NCBI GenBank assembly: GCA_030533445.1
Contig: CM060069.1
Location: forward strand, 29,458,837-29,522,836
Length of the DNA stretch: 64,000 bases
Direction of reading: 5' to 3'
Source: Cyprinodon diabolis
Lineage: Eukaryota > Chordata > Actinopteri > Cyprinodontiformes > Cyprinodontidae
Both the position numbers and the translations under genes were made by a program. Shown here piece after piece: positions 48,206 through 59,735 of the stretch. How positions within the stretch are numbered: the stretch's first letter is position 1; each line of letters begins with the position of its first letter. Below the pieces are notes generated by a model. That model was not told the DNA's origin. It saw nothing but the letters and a program-made list of their open reading frames with translations, and did no database searches.

Positions 48206-49720
48206 GACGAATACAGTAAAATGCTTTTTAGGAGATTTTAGTATGAATGCATGTAGATCGAACCGCACCTTTAATTACCCAGACTGCAGGGTGGTTAAAT
48301 GGGTGGTTGAGGCGTGGCCCTGCTTCTAAAGTTAACACAGTAACTCCATTTATATTGCTGAATTTTAAAGATATAGTTTTGAGAAGACATGTTGTGGGAA
48401 AGCGATCAGCTAGAGTGTAATATTAGATGCCTTTATGACCAAAAACTCACAAAAGTTTAAATTAAAAAATAAAGATTCTCAGAGTGTTGTAAATTCCCTG
48501 TAAAATGTTTTATTTCAGAATCTGTAACCATAAGGAATCCCTCTTTAACTCGTCTCTTTATGGACACAGCTTTTTATTTTTTTACTAAAGGTATCAACAG
48601 CAAAAACATGTCGTTGCAATTAGCAAACTAATTTAGTTATCTTGAACAGACACAGCAGCAGCAATATTCTTTTTTATATGAAAAAGGAGGTTGCCCACTT
48701 TAAAGCAGCCATATATGTGGTTATTTTAAAACTTCAAACACATCAAGACCTTTGTAAGAAATTGCCTTGCCTTTTCTTTTCAGTTTCTTTATTCTCTTTA
48801 GATGAGGAATTATATAATTTACTTTATTATATCTTAAGACAGGATGTCATTGATGATGAAAATAGAAACGGGTACACTGAATGAGCTACTGTATACTGTG
48901 GGTCTGCTTAAGCTCTAATTTAACATAGCACTGAATAGTTTCACAAATTTAAAATACTTTATAGAAATATCTTGCCAAGTCTTAGAAGTGAAAAGTGTTC
49001 TAAAAATGGGTAGATCTAGTGCCTCTTAAACAGCCATTTCACTGATTGCAAAGCTCAGACCTAAGCAGCACTGCAATGCAGAAAATTCCTTAAATAAAAC
49101 TGGTTGCAGAAATCTGGATTGAATTCACTTCATTGGCAACAGAGCACTCAGTAAGGCCCTGCAAAAGAAAGTGAGGGGAGTTGAAAAAATCCTCACTCTG
49201 TCATTGTCAAAACCTGTTGCAGTCGTCAAATTCTTTAAAGATATACAAATGTTATTCTTTTATTTGTCAAATAATTTTCACACTTATCTGTTTAATAGTG
49301 AATAGAATTATGAATTATGCTCACAGCATAGTGAGAAAAAGTAATATAGTGAAATTATTTGAATAAAATTAACCGGTAGGGGCAAATTTTAGACATAAAT
49401 ATTATATCTTAAACACATTTAAGTAGACATATTCAGCAGTTTTATATGACTATGGTTTAAGCATAAATCTATTACTGTGGGCTTTCTTTCCTATACGCGC
49501 AAAGCACAGAACTTCTCCCTGTAAACACAAAACAAAAAACATAAAATATGCATAACTGTAATTACATGTTTTAGGTAAAATATTTCCCAGCCAAAGCTCA
49601 CACCTAAAATTAATAGAGATTTTGTGAAATACTTAAAAGCTACATTTTACAGAATTCTTATATTCAGTGTGACTTTGAGCGATTTTGCACAAAAGAATGG
49701 CGAGAAAATTCAGTATCTAA
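48206..49720. other. Intergenic, nothing recognised
   Basis: AT-rich, no gene seen. Confidence 0.4.
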
Positions 49721-49840
49721 CAGAGATGCACGATCCAGTCCTTTCTGATCCAATCCGATACCGATACCTAGGCTGAGCGTTTCGGCCGATACCAACCTGA
49801 TACTACCAATGAACCATTAACCTTACAATGCCAAGGCATC
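49721..49840. repeat. hAT-type repeat end (CAGAGATGCACGATCC)
   Basis: Starts CAGAGATGCACGATCCAGTC and continues with several CCGATACC words, as in a common fish hAT MITE. The opposite inverted end was not found, so the copy is truncated. Confidence 0.45.
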
Positions 49841-50379
49841 GGGGTTAACATAAACATTGCTTAATAAAAACATGTTAACACAGATATAAATTTACTTTTT
49901 TATTTTTTTTAACAAAGTGTATGTTTTAGTTTAAAAAAATACTTTATTGTAAAGTACACTGCAAACATAGATATTTTAAAATCTAATATAATGTTTAGTG
50001 TTTAAATATAAAAATCTAGCCTGATAGAGACATTACAGCTGCAAAATAAGTACAAATGGTCTTTTTTACAGAGTATTGACTTGGAGGTGGGTTAAATAAG
50101 GAAGATTGAGGTTAAGATATGTATTCTATTAACATTTTTTGAAAACTATATATCTTTTTCCCCCTTAATTTTTACTTGATGTATTGGTTTTGTGATGCTC
50201 TGTCTCTTAAAAGCTGCTTCACTCACAGCCTTTTGACTTTTAAGTCAACCAGACCACCACACATGCACTCACAGAAACACATTCCTGGGGGGAAACCTTA
50301 CACCTTCCATATTTCAGCTCTCCAACAAAAACACCAGCTCCTCTTTCAGTCCCGAAACCACAAAACTAACTGGAGAAGA

Positions 50380-50530
50380 GATTCAGCCAATCAGAATCCT
50401 TCTAAAGTTCGATTCTTTTCCCTGCTGCTCAAGTATTGGCCCATGTATTCCTTTGAGGCTACCGCCCATGTCAGCTGATTGGCTAGTTTTCCCGGCTCAA
50501 GTGAGGTTATTTGAATACGCTTCGCTTTGT
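50380..50530 (+). promoter_or_regulatory. Probable rasgef1b promoter
   Basis: Two CCAAT boxes in opposite orientation (CAGCCAATCAGAA near 50,385 and CTGATTGGCTAG near 50,475) lie 60-160 bases before the inferred first exon. No clear TATA box. Inferred from position and motifs only. Confidence 0.35.
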
Positions 50531-50741
50531 GGGGCTCAGTCAACACAGCCCTGCTGGTTCAAATAATTGACTCAGATATCAGGAGCGGAGAGACACAATG
50601 GAGCAGAGTGCCACACGGACACGTTGCTGATAGACTTATCAGAACTACTTAGCGATACCGAGAAAGACGCTGTGCGTAGTTTTTCTTCCTCGCATTTGTT
50701 AAAATCGTTTTTATTTGGACTCTGAGCGCCATAACTAAGAG
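50530..50741 (+). other. rasgef1b: rasgef1b 5' non-coding exon (inferred)
   Basis: Left border approximate. The exon ends at CTAAGAG before a perfect donor GTAAGC (50,742). It follows a region with CCAAT boxes and is the best candidate for the untranslated first exon, since the first coding exon at 59,209 starts with an acceptor only 8 bases before the ATG. It contains a short upstream ORF. No transcript evidence is available. Confidence 0.5.
50598..50630 (+). promoter_or_regulatory. Upstream ORF in rasgef1b 5' UTR (10 codons)
   Basis: ATG in a strong context (A at -3, G at +4), ten codons, then TGA followed directly by TAG in the same frame. If the first exon is correct, this uORF would reduce translation of the main frame. 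Confidence 0.4.
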
Positions 50742-53700
50742 GTAAGCTTTTTTTCTCTTAAGCGTTACACTTAAATTGCTACGTACTTATGAGATTTTAG
50801 CGTTTATATTTAAATAAATTTAGTTTCTCATCTTAGAAAATGTACTTTTAAAGTGTTATTTGAGTTTAAGTAACATTAGGCATCACAGAAATAATAAATA
50901 TCCTAAAATAACGTGAACGCATCACGTTTCTAGTTCAGTTTTTTTGGCACTGTGAAAGACAAGTGCAAAGTTTTAACTCTCCTGATAATAATGAAGTTCA
51001 ATTTCTTCCCTGTGGAGTCTCTCCATTTGTTGTTGTTATTGTTTACCGCCCATGTGAGTTTATAATTAGGCTGGCAGTCAGACAGAAGCAAACATTACTC
51101 ACCCAGCACCTGTGGTTGCACAGCATGGTTTCTCCACAGTCAGCCTTTACTTTTTCTCTTTTTTACTGTGTTATGACTCAGTAAGAAGCTTATAATGTGG
51201 AACAGGAGTGTGGTCTGATGTGTGAGAGAGAAACTTACAGATTTTTCAGTGTGTGGGGGTGAAAGGTTTGGGCAAATGTGTGTGAAGCTTGAGTTTTGGC
51301 TGCCAGCTTCCAGCACCTTCCACAAGATTTATAACCATTTTTAATTATTACAAAGGTGAGCATTGGGAGTCTATCCGTCTAAACAAACTATAAAAAACTC
51401 TCCTGAAGTCACACATTTTCATTTAGCTTTATTTATTTTTTCTATTCATGTTGGTGATAAATAAAGCTATAATTGATCTTTTAAAAACCTTACAAGGACT
51501 GAATGTTTTCTTTGCAAATTTGCTGAAAATTACTGGAAAAACATCATCTACAAAGTTTTTTGTTTAAATAATGAGAGATAAAGTAAAAATAATAAAGAGA
51601 TAGGCCTGTTTTCCAGTGTACTCCTGTTTCTCTGACTGTGGCTGGCTCGGAGTTTGTCTGCCTGGCTGTGTGTTTCCTGGCTTTTACAGTTGCTTTTTGT
51701 ATCCCTGCTTCTGTCTCCTTGAACCCCAGTCGGCCTCCGCAGATGGCCGCTCACGCTGAGCCTGGTTCTGCTGGAGGTTTCTCCCTATTAAAGGGAGTTT
51801 TTCCTCTCCACTGTCGCTACAAGCATGCTTAGTGTAAGGGATTGCATTTGAGTCAATGAGTCGATGCAATCAACTGGTTTTCCTTAGGTAGAAAACTTTG
51901 AATCAATTGACTGTATGATCTGGTGAACTGTAAAGTGCCTTGAGGTGACATGTGTTGTTAAATTGGCGCTATAGAAATAAACTGAATTGAAATTGAAATT
52001 AATGTAAGTGAGCAATTCAGTTATAGAGAGGTTATGAGTAACATCTTTATTTAACTGAGATTTTTTTTTAATATAACGACATAAACAGCCCTTTAGAATG
52101 AAAATTAATCTACTGACGTAATATAATAGAGCTTTTTATCGTTTTAAGCGAAGCGCAGAAACAAGTGGGGGAGGGTATAAGCTCTGTATGTGCTCCATAG
52201 AGAAAACTATGGTCACTCCAGCACTTTCATTGTAGGAAGCAGTAGGAGAGGTATGATGGAAAATTTCAACAAGTTTAAAACTGCAACGTTTCGAAAACAT
52301 TTTTCTTTTGTTTTTTTTGTTTTTTTACATCAGTTGTAATGACCCAAACCTCAGAAGTTGACTTTTTATATTTTATTTATGCCTGGAATGGTATCTTTTC
52401 CCAATAGCTTTTCCTAATTCTGTTACATTAAAATTTCATACTAAGAAAGAAAGGCTTTTTACATTATTTTATTTTTTAGAGGGTTTCCTCTGTCTTTAAT
52501 CACTACTTTACCTACTGTCCCACTCATTTGTTTTCTTAAGCTGGTTTAGATATAAAGAAAGCAACCTTCAGGATATTTTTTAAAGGATTTTTGGAATGCA
52601 CAGCCTTTAACCAAGATGAATGTGCAGCACTCAAATGTCAAAATGTTAGAAAAACCTAGAAATTTGAACCAGAGCTTAGATCCAACCTGCCGAGGAGATA
52701 AAGTCCCTTTATCCTTTTTGGCTCTGGGTTAATGCTGTACTAGCCTACCAGATGATCCTCACAGCAGGCATGTTTGTGATACTAACCTGAGACTGTGCTT
52801 TAGGAAGGTAATCCATGCTTGAATGCACTGCTGGATAACCTGTTTATCAGTGAATCTGCTCTGGGCTCTGGTTGCTTTTATCAAATCTTTGTAGTGGTCA
52901 CTGGGTCTGACAGAGGTGGCTGCAGGGTCCCACCCCCTCCTTCTGACCCACACGCTTCCTCAAGAGTTTGTTTGGACTCAGGGCTGTTTCTTCGTCATTC
53001 CAGTGGAGCTCTTTGCCAGCTACATGGATGACGTGTGAAAGCTGGGTGATGAATTGGCTGTGATGGTTAGCAGGGCTGTTCAGTTAAAAAAAACAAATGT
53101 GTAGGTGGAAGTAAGTGGATGATTGTTTTTTTTTTCTGACATGAACACAACACAAAAATATACCCATTTATGTAAAGCTTTTTTAATGCTACATTTGTAA
53201 GACACAGGAAAGTGATACATGATTTTATTACAAGTGAAACTGCATTGATCCACCTTCTACTGATCGAAACTAATTTTCAGTTTTCTTTGAGAAGAAATCT
53301 ACTAATTTCTCATAACCTACTCGCTTTAATTCACCAATTATGTTTGCTATAAAAAACACAAATGTGCTGCTGGTTCATTGATAGGTAGAACACTAAAGAC
53401 ACCAAAGGTAAATGTGTTAATTTACCCCATTTATACCATCATTCAATAGTGTCTAAGATTTATTTGATTGTAACAAAACTAGTACCAACATCTAAACATG
53501 AACATGTTTCAGAATGTGTTTTAAACAGAACAATAAAATGTAATTTATTCTGTCACCAGGTGTGGAAAAAACAAAATATAGTTTGAAAATGATGTGTGTG
53601 CCAATTTCTTAAGTTCCCACCATCTATTAAATCTTGGACTGATATCTTAATTTGAATCGATATCTATTTATGTAAAATTTGGTTTCATTAATAAATTCCT

Positions 53701-56700
53701 TTACCTTGAATTACTGGAATGAATTGTAAAATTTCACTTGAAAAGGCCCTTTCAATAACAACAATCACATAAGTTGAATCTTTATATTAAAGCCACTTTT
53801 AAAAACAAATTGTCTGAATTTGATCACTGGTCCTTGTTTGGTGCATCACTTGATAGAATGAGAGTAAAACTTTGGAAGATTTCTGCTGATTTAGGCCTTT
53901 TACCTTTAGTTGACTGGCTTGCAGTTGTTGAAAGACCAAAAACGGGTAAAACAGGCAAAGCTTGCTTCACTTTTTAAAGTGTGTCTCTCAGTTCTGACCT
54001 CTCATCTCTTGTGTTGTCCCCGGTGTTGTTAATAAAACGTTCCACACTTTGCCAGCATTGATTTATGTGGTTTAGGTCGCCCTGAGATCATAAAAACAAA
54101 AAACAAAACATGACTTAGGTCAGGTTTTATTTTCTTCTTAAAACCAGTTTTTAACTCTTATTTAACACATTTTCTGAAATTCTTTATCTTTAATATCCTA
54201 TCAGCCGGACTTAGATTTCAGCTTAGTTTGAGGTAGTCACAAGTTGAATGACCACCATATTAATATTTTGATGTCAAATCAGTTTCTCAACCACAAGAAC
54301 GCGAGTACGGACTTGTGTCCTTACCAAGTATGTTCTTGAGGAGAACACAGGAAAGTCTGGACTTGGGGAGAACGGGAGCATGCAGCATAAATATGGGTCA
54401 ATTGGAACAAAGGAGTAGTTGCAACGTCAGCACATGCTCGGCTCGTCTGGAGCTGGATTTTACCTGTTATTAATAGTCTCGAGATAATAATAAATTATTA
54501 CTTGTTTCATTTAGTGGGGGAATAATAATGAACACAGTCAGATAAACACAAATCAAATGAACATTTTTCCAAATAAAACAAAGAAATCACCACCATGCGG
54601 TACTTCACACACGGCTTTGCAGCAGAGAGGGCCGCTGCAGACGGGCTGCGGTTAGCCCAGGCTTCCATTACCCTCGGAGGTCCACTGGTTGCCGCGTTCC
54701 TCTCAGCTTCAAAAAAAAAAAAAAAAAAAATGACGCATTAAATCGGCAAATGGATCATATATTGACGCTTTAAAGTATAATATTCTCACCTCAAATGATC
54801 CTAAAACGTACTTTTATTGAACAACAGCAACCTGAAAAGAGAACTTTTAACTTTCAACAGAGCGCTTCATTGTACTAGTACAATAGTACTAGGGCTGAGG
54901 TTGATGACGTTTCACGAGTACACGAGCACATGAGAACGCAAAAGTACACGTACTGATATACGGCTAGTGTTTTTGTAATGTCAGTTTTTGTCAGTCGTAA
55001 TAATACCTTAAGTTTTGCACATATATTTTTTAGCATTAATGAAACAAGCATGAATGTGACTTAAGGCCAGGTTTGACTTTAGCTTTGTTTATTCACACAG
55101 TCTGACTTAGGTATGTCCTCTTGTCTAGAATGCATTCCTTGTTCACACCCTACACCTGCCGTGTCTTATTAGTGTCAAAGTACATCAGGTGCAGAGATAG
55201 CAGCGCTCTACATTGTTTTGCTTCCAATCTGAATAGCTGTTTTACAGCTACTCTTATCACATGCAGGGTGTTCACAGTGTGTTAACCTTTGCTACGTGCT
55301 GAACTTTAGCTTTATAATGAGCAGAGGTTTCTGTGGAACAAATGAAACTAAATTCTGCTATCAGATAAACTGGTTTACAGAACATCCAGCTTTCATCCAG
55401 CAAAAAACGATTCAAAGCGGCTTCTTAGTATAATTAAATTGGAAGAATTGGGGGATATCTACACAAACTGTTTATGTTTTTTGGTCAGCTTGTATAGTGA
55501 ATGAGCTCAACTCTGAATGCACGAGCTAGCCGCAGACTGTTTGCATGCTATTTTTCATGAGTGAAATGTTTTTTTGTTTTTTTTTTCTGTCGGACAGTGC
55601 TGTGTGTGCATAAATACAAAACCTCAAAGTCTGTTTTGCACCATTTTTTGGGGGGGTTTGCAGCTGTCTGTCCTTGAGGTTCATGAACGCCTAAGTCAAC
55701 ATGTCGGTTTGGAGATCCTCCTATTTTCAAGAGCAAGCAGGGAAATTCCTCTGCACCTATACATTAGGAGTAGATGATGACTTTTTAACTGAAGCCCTGG
55801 AAACATTTTTGTTGTGCTTCTGCTGTTTTTGTTACACCACAGCAGCGTGCATTTACTCCGACATCGACGGTGGAGGAATTCAAAAACTTTCTAATCTGTG
55901 ATGTCGTATACACAGGAAAAACATTTTTTTCCTGTACATGTGCAGTATGACTGTCAGTAGGAATGAACGCCCAATGCTTGCTAAACATTTTAAAAACCAC
56001 AGTGGTGGTTTTACAGTTAAAGCAGAACCTTGTATGTCAATAAAAACATTTCAGGACCCACCATTCTGAGACATAATCCAATGAAGGGACCTTTTTGTTC
56101 TTGTTATCATGCACATGTTGAGCTAAAAAGAACATACTGTCTACTAGTGGCATGGAACGGAAATGACTGGCGGCAATTGTTAGCAACTCAAGTAGTGCGA
56201 ATGCATCAGACTCCAGTCCTTCAGGGTTTGGTGTTCCTGCTACTGTTTGATATATCTCTACTTTAACAAACTTGTTGAACAAGGGAAACATCTTAAGTTT
56301 GCAGGAGCATGGAGATGGCATTTAAAATGCTATGTGGATGTGAAAAGGAAAAGCCAACCTGTTTGTTAGTTGAATGTTGTTGTGTGTAGACAGTCTCACT
56401 GTAAGGTTTACTCATTCACCTGGTTGAAAGTAGTCCTAGGCTTGATCCCTGTAGAGCCCGGGTGGCAGCCGAGTGTGTGAAAACTGCTGTGTGTCCAATG
56501 TGCTCTGATCTCTTCGGATCTCCCTCTGGAGCTCTTTGTGTTTTTGTTAATGCCATGACAGGAGAGATAATACCTCTTTTGTTGTAGAATGCCCCACCAG
56601 CCAGTGGTCTCAGCAGTGCACCATGCATGTTTAACAACCACATTAGATGTGGGAAAGCTTTAGGATGGAGCATCAGAGGAATAGTTGGTGACTAGCAAAA

Positions 56701-59208
56701 ACTCTGAATTCCAGTCAGTAACTGCACCGCATGTGACCGCTCCCAGGTGGTTGGTCTCAGCACGGTTGGTGTGAGAAGAAAAGTTTCAGTATCTGAGGAA
56801 AAATCATCTATAAAGACTTGGCTACATTTGATCAGGCTGAAAGAGAGAGCAAGAGTTCCAGCAGATAACAGGAAGGCCGAACGAAGGAAAGGAAAGTTGC
56901 TTTCTATTAACAGTTTTTGTTTTTTTGGCATCTGTTGAAAGGGACCTATTGGGTAAACCATGCTAACAAATAAAACCCCAAGACAGCTGAAAATCTCAAT
57001 TATTTTGTTTTTATTTGAAATTCAACCAGTGGAATGCGGCTAGACAAAAAGTGTCTTTTCTTGCTGTTTTTATATCTTAGACTATACAAATAAAAGGAAA
57101 TCAGATTTCTTTTAAGTCAGTGTTGGCAAGTCTAAGATAAAAAAAAAAAAGGATTTGGTGCATTTCCAGTACTGAAGAAAGGCATTGAAGCTCAGAGACA
57201 TTAAAACTGAATTGTAAGGCTGCAGTTTGAAAACAAGCGAATGCAAACAATCCCCTTTTAATATGAAGCTATTTTCCCAATGCCATTTTTAATCCTTCCA
57301 CTGGGACTCCAACCTATGATTTTGAAGGAGTGCAATTTCAATGCCACAGCGTGGAAGCCACAGCGACCCAAAAGGGGTCAAATATGCAGGAAGTGGGTCT
57401 GGAAAAATCACGACTGGTTTTGGGTTACGAGACGCGTTTCCCCCTTTGCTTTGACTGAAAACATAAACACAGGGAGAGGGGGGGGGGGTTAAACAAAGAA
57501 AATATTACCCATTCAACTCTTATCTCAACATGAACGCCTTTGGCTTAGCTTTTTGGTAAAAAAAAACAAAACAAAAAAACGCTATGATCTTTTAACTGAG
57601 TCAGAAGGTTAGTAGCAGGCAGAGATCACAGAGTTATGGCCTGGACTGGCCTGCTCAGGCAGGATGCCAGAAGCCGTGGATTCCTTGTGACTGTGTGTGT
57701 TTGCTTGTATGCATTGCTCCACTCATCTTGGATTTGTGTCTGACGTGTGTATGTGAGTCTGGATTATGCTGGCATTGGGGCAAGGCGCCATGGTGGACGA
57801 GGGTGTGTGTGAAAGTGAGTTAAATGTTGGCTCAGGCCCACACTCCACTGTTGGCAATGCAATGAACGAATAAGACTGCTGGATTCCTGCAGGGCTCTCC
57901 GTTTTCTTTCGATATATGTATATGATTCATGGACAAACTACAGTAGCAGGATAAAGATGACTCCAAAGCTAAAACACACTCTGCCGATGATCTGGGATCA
58001 GCTTCCTGACCTCAGATCTAATTATCTGAACCTGTTTAGAAAGAAAAATCAGTTAATTTTCCCCCTCACATGCTGCACCACTGCCAAGAACTTCCCTTCA
58101 AGAATGTGGTAAAAGATACAATAAAATAGGGTGGAGCAGAAATTTCTTAAAAGCTTATTTTCAAAACTCCCAGCAAATAGCCTAGCTGGTGAAACCTTTC
58201 CACTAAATAATAAACAGAGGAGAACTAAAATTATGCGATTAGGTGTGATTATCGTCGCAGACACTTGCTAAGCCTCAGCTCCGAGAGACAGAGTGAGATA
58301 TTTTCACAATAGCTGAGTACAGTTCAAACATCAACCGCATTCCCAGGGTGTGAGGTGGTAAAACAGCAGGAAATCTACATTATTGCTGTAGAGGTAGTTT
58401 AGTTCTTCATGTTGACTAAAGGATAGTCACTAATACGGTAAATAAAGCTGGATAAAACGATGTGGTGAGAACGGGTTATTATAACTTTGCCTTACCTTAA
58501 TTAAGCCAGGCCTAAACCTAAAAAAACATAATTCAACCAACAGCTTTGGGTTTTGAGGACATAGTTTGCCGTAAAAAAAAAGGAATAAATGGTTTTGGAT
58601 AAAAAGGGAATTAGTGATTGTAAAATTGCTCCATTCATCAGCTGCTCGGAGATGTGTCACAAACGGTCGTGTTTATGTTAGAGATGGACGTTTCACGCTG
58701 AAGTAGTGTTTGAAAATGATTGCCAAACTTAGTGACTTTTCTTTTATATACCCCACACCCTTACACCCACAAAGCACATACTCACATTAAAGAAGGAAAA
58801 AAATAGGGCGAGCATTTAACACTTTTACAATGCATTCCTAGTTCTGCTTTTTGCTCATATACCATAGCAAATAGTGTGAGCATATCCACCTTTAAAGCTG
58901 CCATTACAGTACGGTTCTAGCAGAGAATAATTTGACTGAAAATTAGACCCAGATTTATTGAATATGATTCGAATCGATATGGAAAACTTCTCTAAACTAT
59001 CTAAAAAATATCTTAAAATAAGATAATATGCACTTGTAATAACACAATGCAAATGTGTTTTTTTTTTTTTTTTTTTTAAAGTAAATTGTCTTGTTGCATT
59101 GGAAAAGTGTCTCACATACCTCCTCAATTCAAGAAAATGGGACTTATTTAGAGTTTGATTTTTTTCAGTGCTCTAAAATGAACGTATTTGTTTCGTCTTT
59201 ATCTCCAG
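50742..59208. other. rasgef1b intron 1 (8.5 kb)
   Basis: No further coding exon recognised. Contains the LINE-type fragment at 51,700, an A-run (54,710-54,730), a GC-richer patch at 54,590-54,710 and a T-run just before the coding exon. An alternative first exon cannot be excluded. Confidence 0.5.
51700..51990 (+). repeat. LINE-type 3' region fragment, plus orientation
   Basis: Inverted relative to the copies at 704 and 12,659. Reads GAACCCCAGTCGGCCTCCGC, AGCCTGGTTCTGCTGGAGGT, GAGTTTTTCCTCTCCACTG, AAAGTGCCTTGAGGTGACAT and ends in AAATAAACTGAATTGAAATT. This is the sense orientation with the A/T tail downstream. Confidence 0.8.
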
Positions 59209-59735
59209 AGGTTATCATGCCCCCCACAACCCCCTATGCTGGAAAGTTCAACTCCTGCCCTTCCTACAGCAACAATAACCACGTCAAGCCTCCGAGCCCG
59301 TACCACGGGGGCTCCGCCCCAAAACCACCCCGAGACCACGTGTATAGCGGTGCCTATTCGCCAACCGAAAACCCTTACGACGTGCCGCAGCCTCACGCCG
59401 CCTACCGGAGCACCTCGGTCTCGTCCGTGAGCGCTAAGGAGCACCACTACGGCAGCAGCTGTGCGATTTCAGAGAACCCGTACTCCTCGCCACAGCCCCA
59501 CAGCCCTCGGCAGCACAGCACTTCCTGTCCAGGCCGGGCGTACCGCCACACCAGCAGCAGCTGCAGCAGCGAACACTCCTGCCGGAACAATGGGGCGGCG
59601 GCGAAAACCCGGCTCTACGGTCACGGCATCGCCACCAGCTATGGAGAGATGTGTTACCATGACAATAGTTTGGTCTCAGCTTCTCTCGAGGCGCTGATCC
59701 AGCATCTGGTTCCCACTGTGGATTATTACCCTGAT
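59209..59735 (+). CDS. rasgef1b: rasgef1b first coding exon with expanded N terminus
   Basis: The acceptor CTCCAG precedes 59,209 and the ATG is at 59,217 (A at -3). The start MPPTTPYAGKFNS aligns with the MPQTPPFSAMFDS start of mammalian RASGEF1B. Residues about 15-130 are a Pro/Ser/His/Tyr-rich insert with two similar units, ENPYDVPQPH and ENPYSSPQPH. Then the conserved YHDNSLVSASLEALIQHLVP. The donor is GTATGT, phase 0. Confidence 0.9.

Noticed and set aside
50176..50478. 100-codon open frame before the rasgef1b first exon
   Set aside because: Overlaps the presumed promoter with CCAAT boxes, and the translation has no recognisable similarity.
54240..54990. Possible DNA transposon with GAGTAC/GTACTC words in rasgef1b intron 1
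   Set aside because: I could not find matching terminal inverted repeats or a target duplication.
59091..59216. Extended rasgef1b N terminus starting at an upstream in-frame ATG
   Set aside because: The segment includes a polypyrimidine tract and CTCCAG acceptor just before the family-conserved MPPTTP start, so it is intronic.
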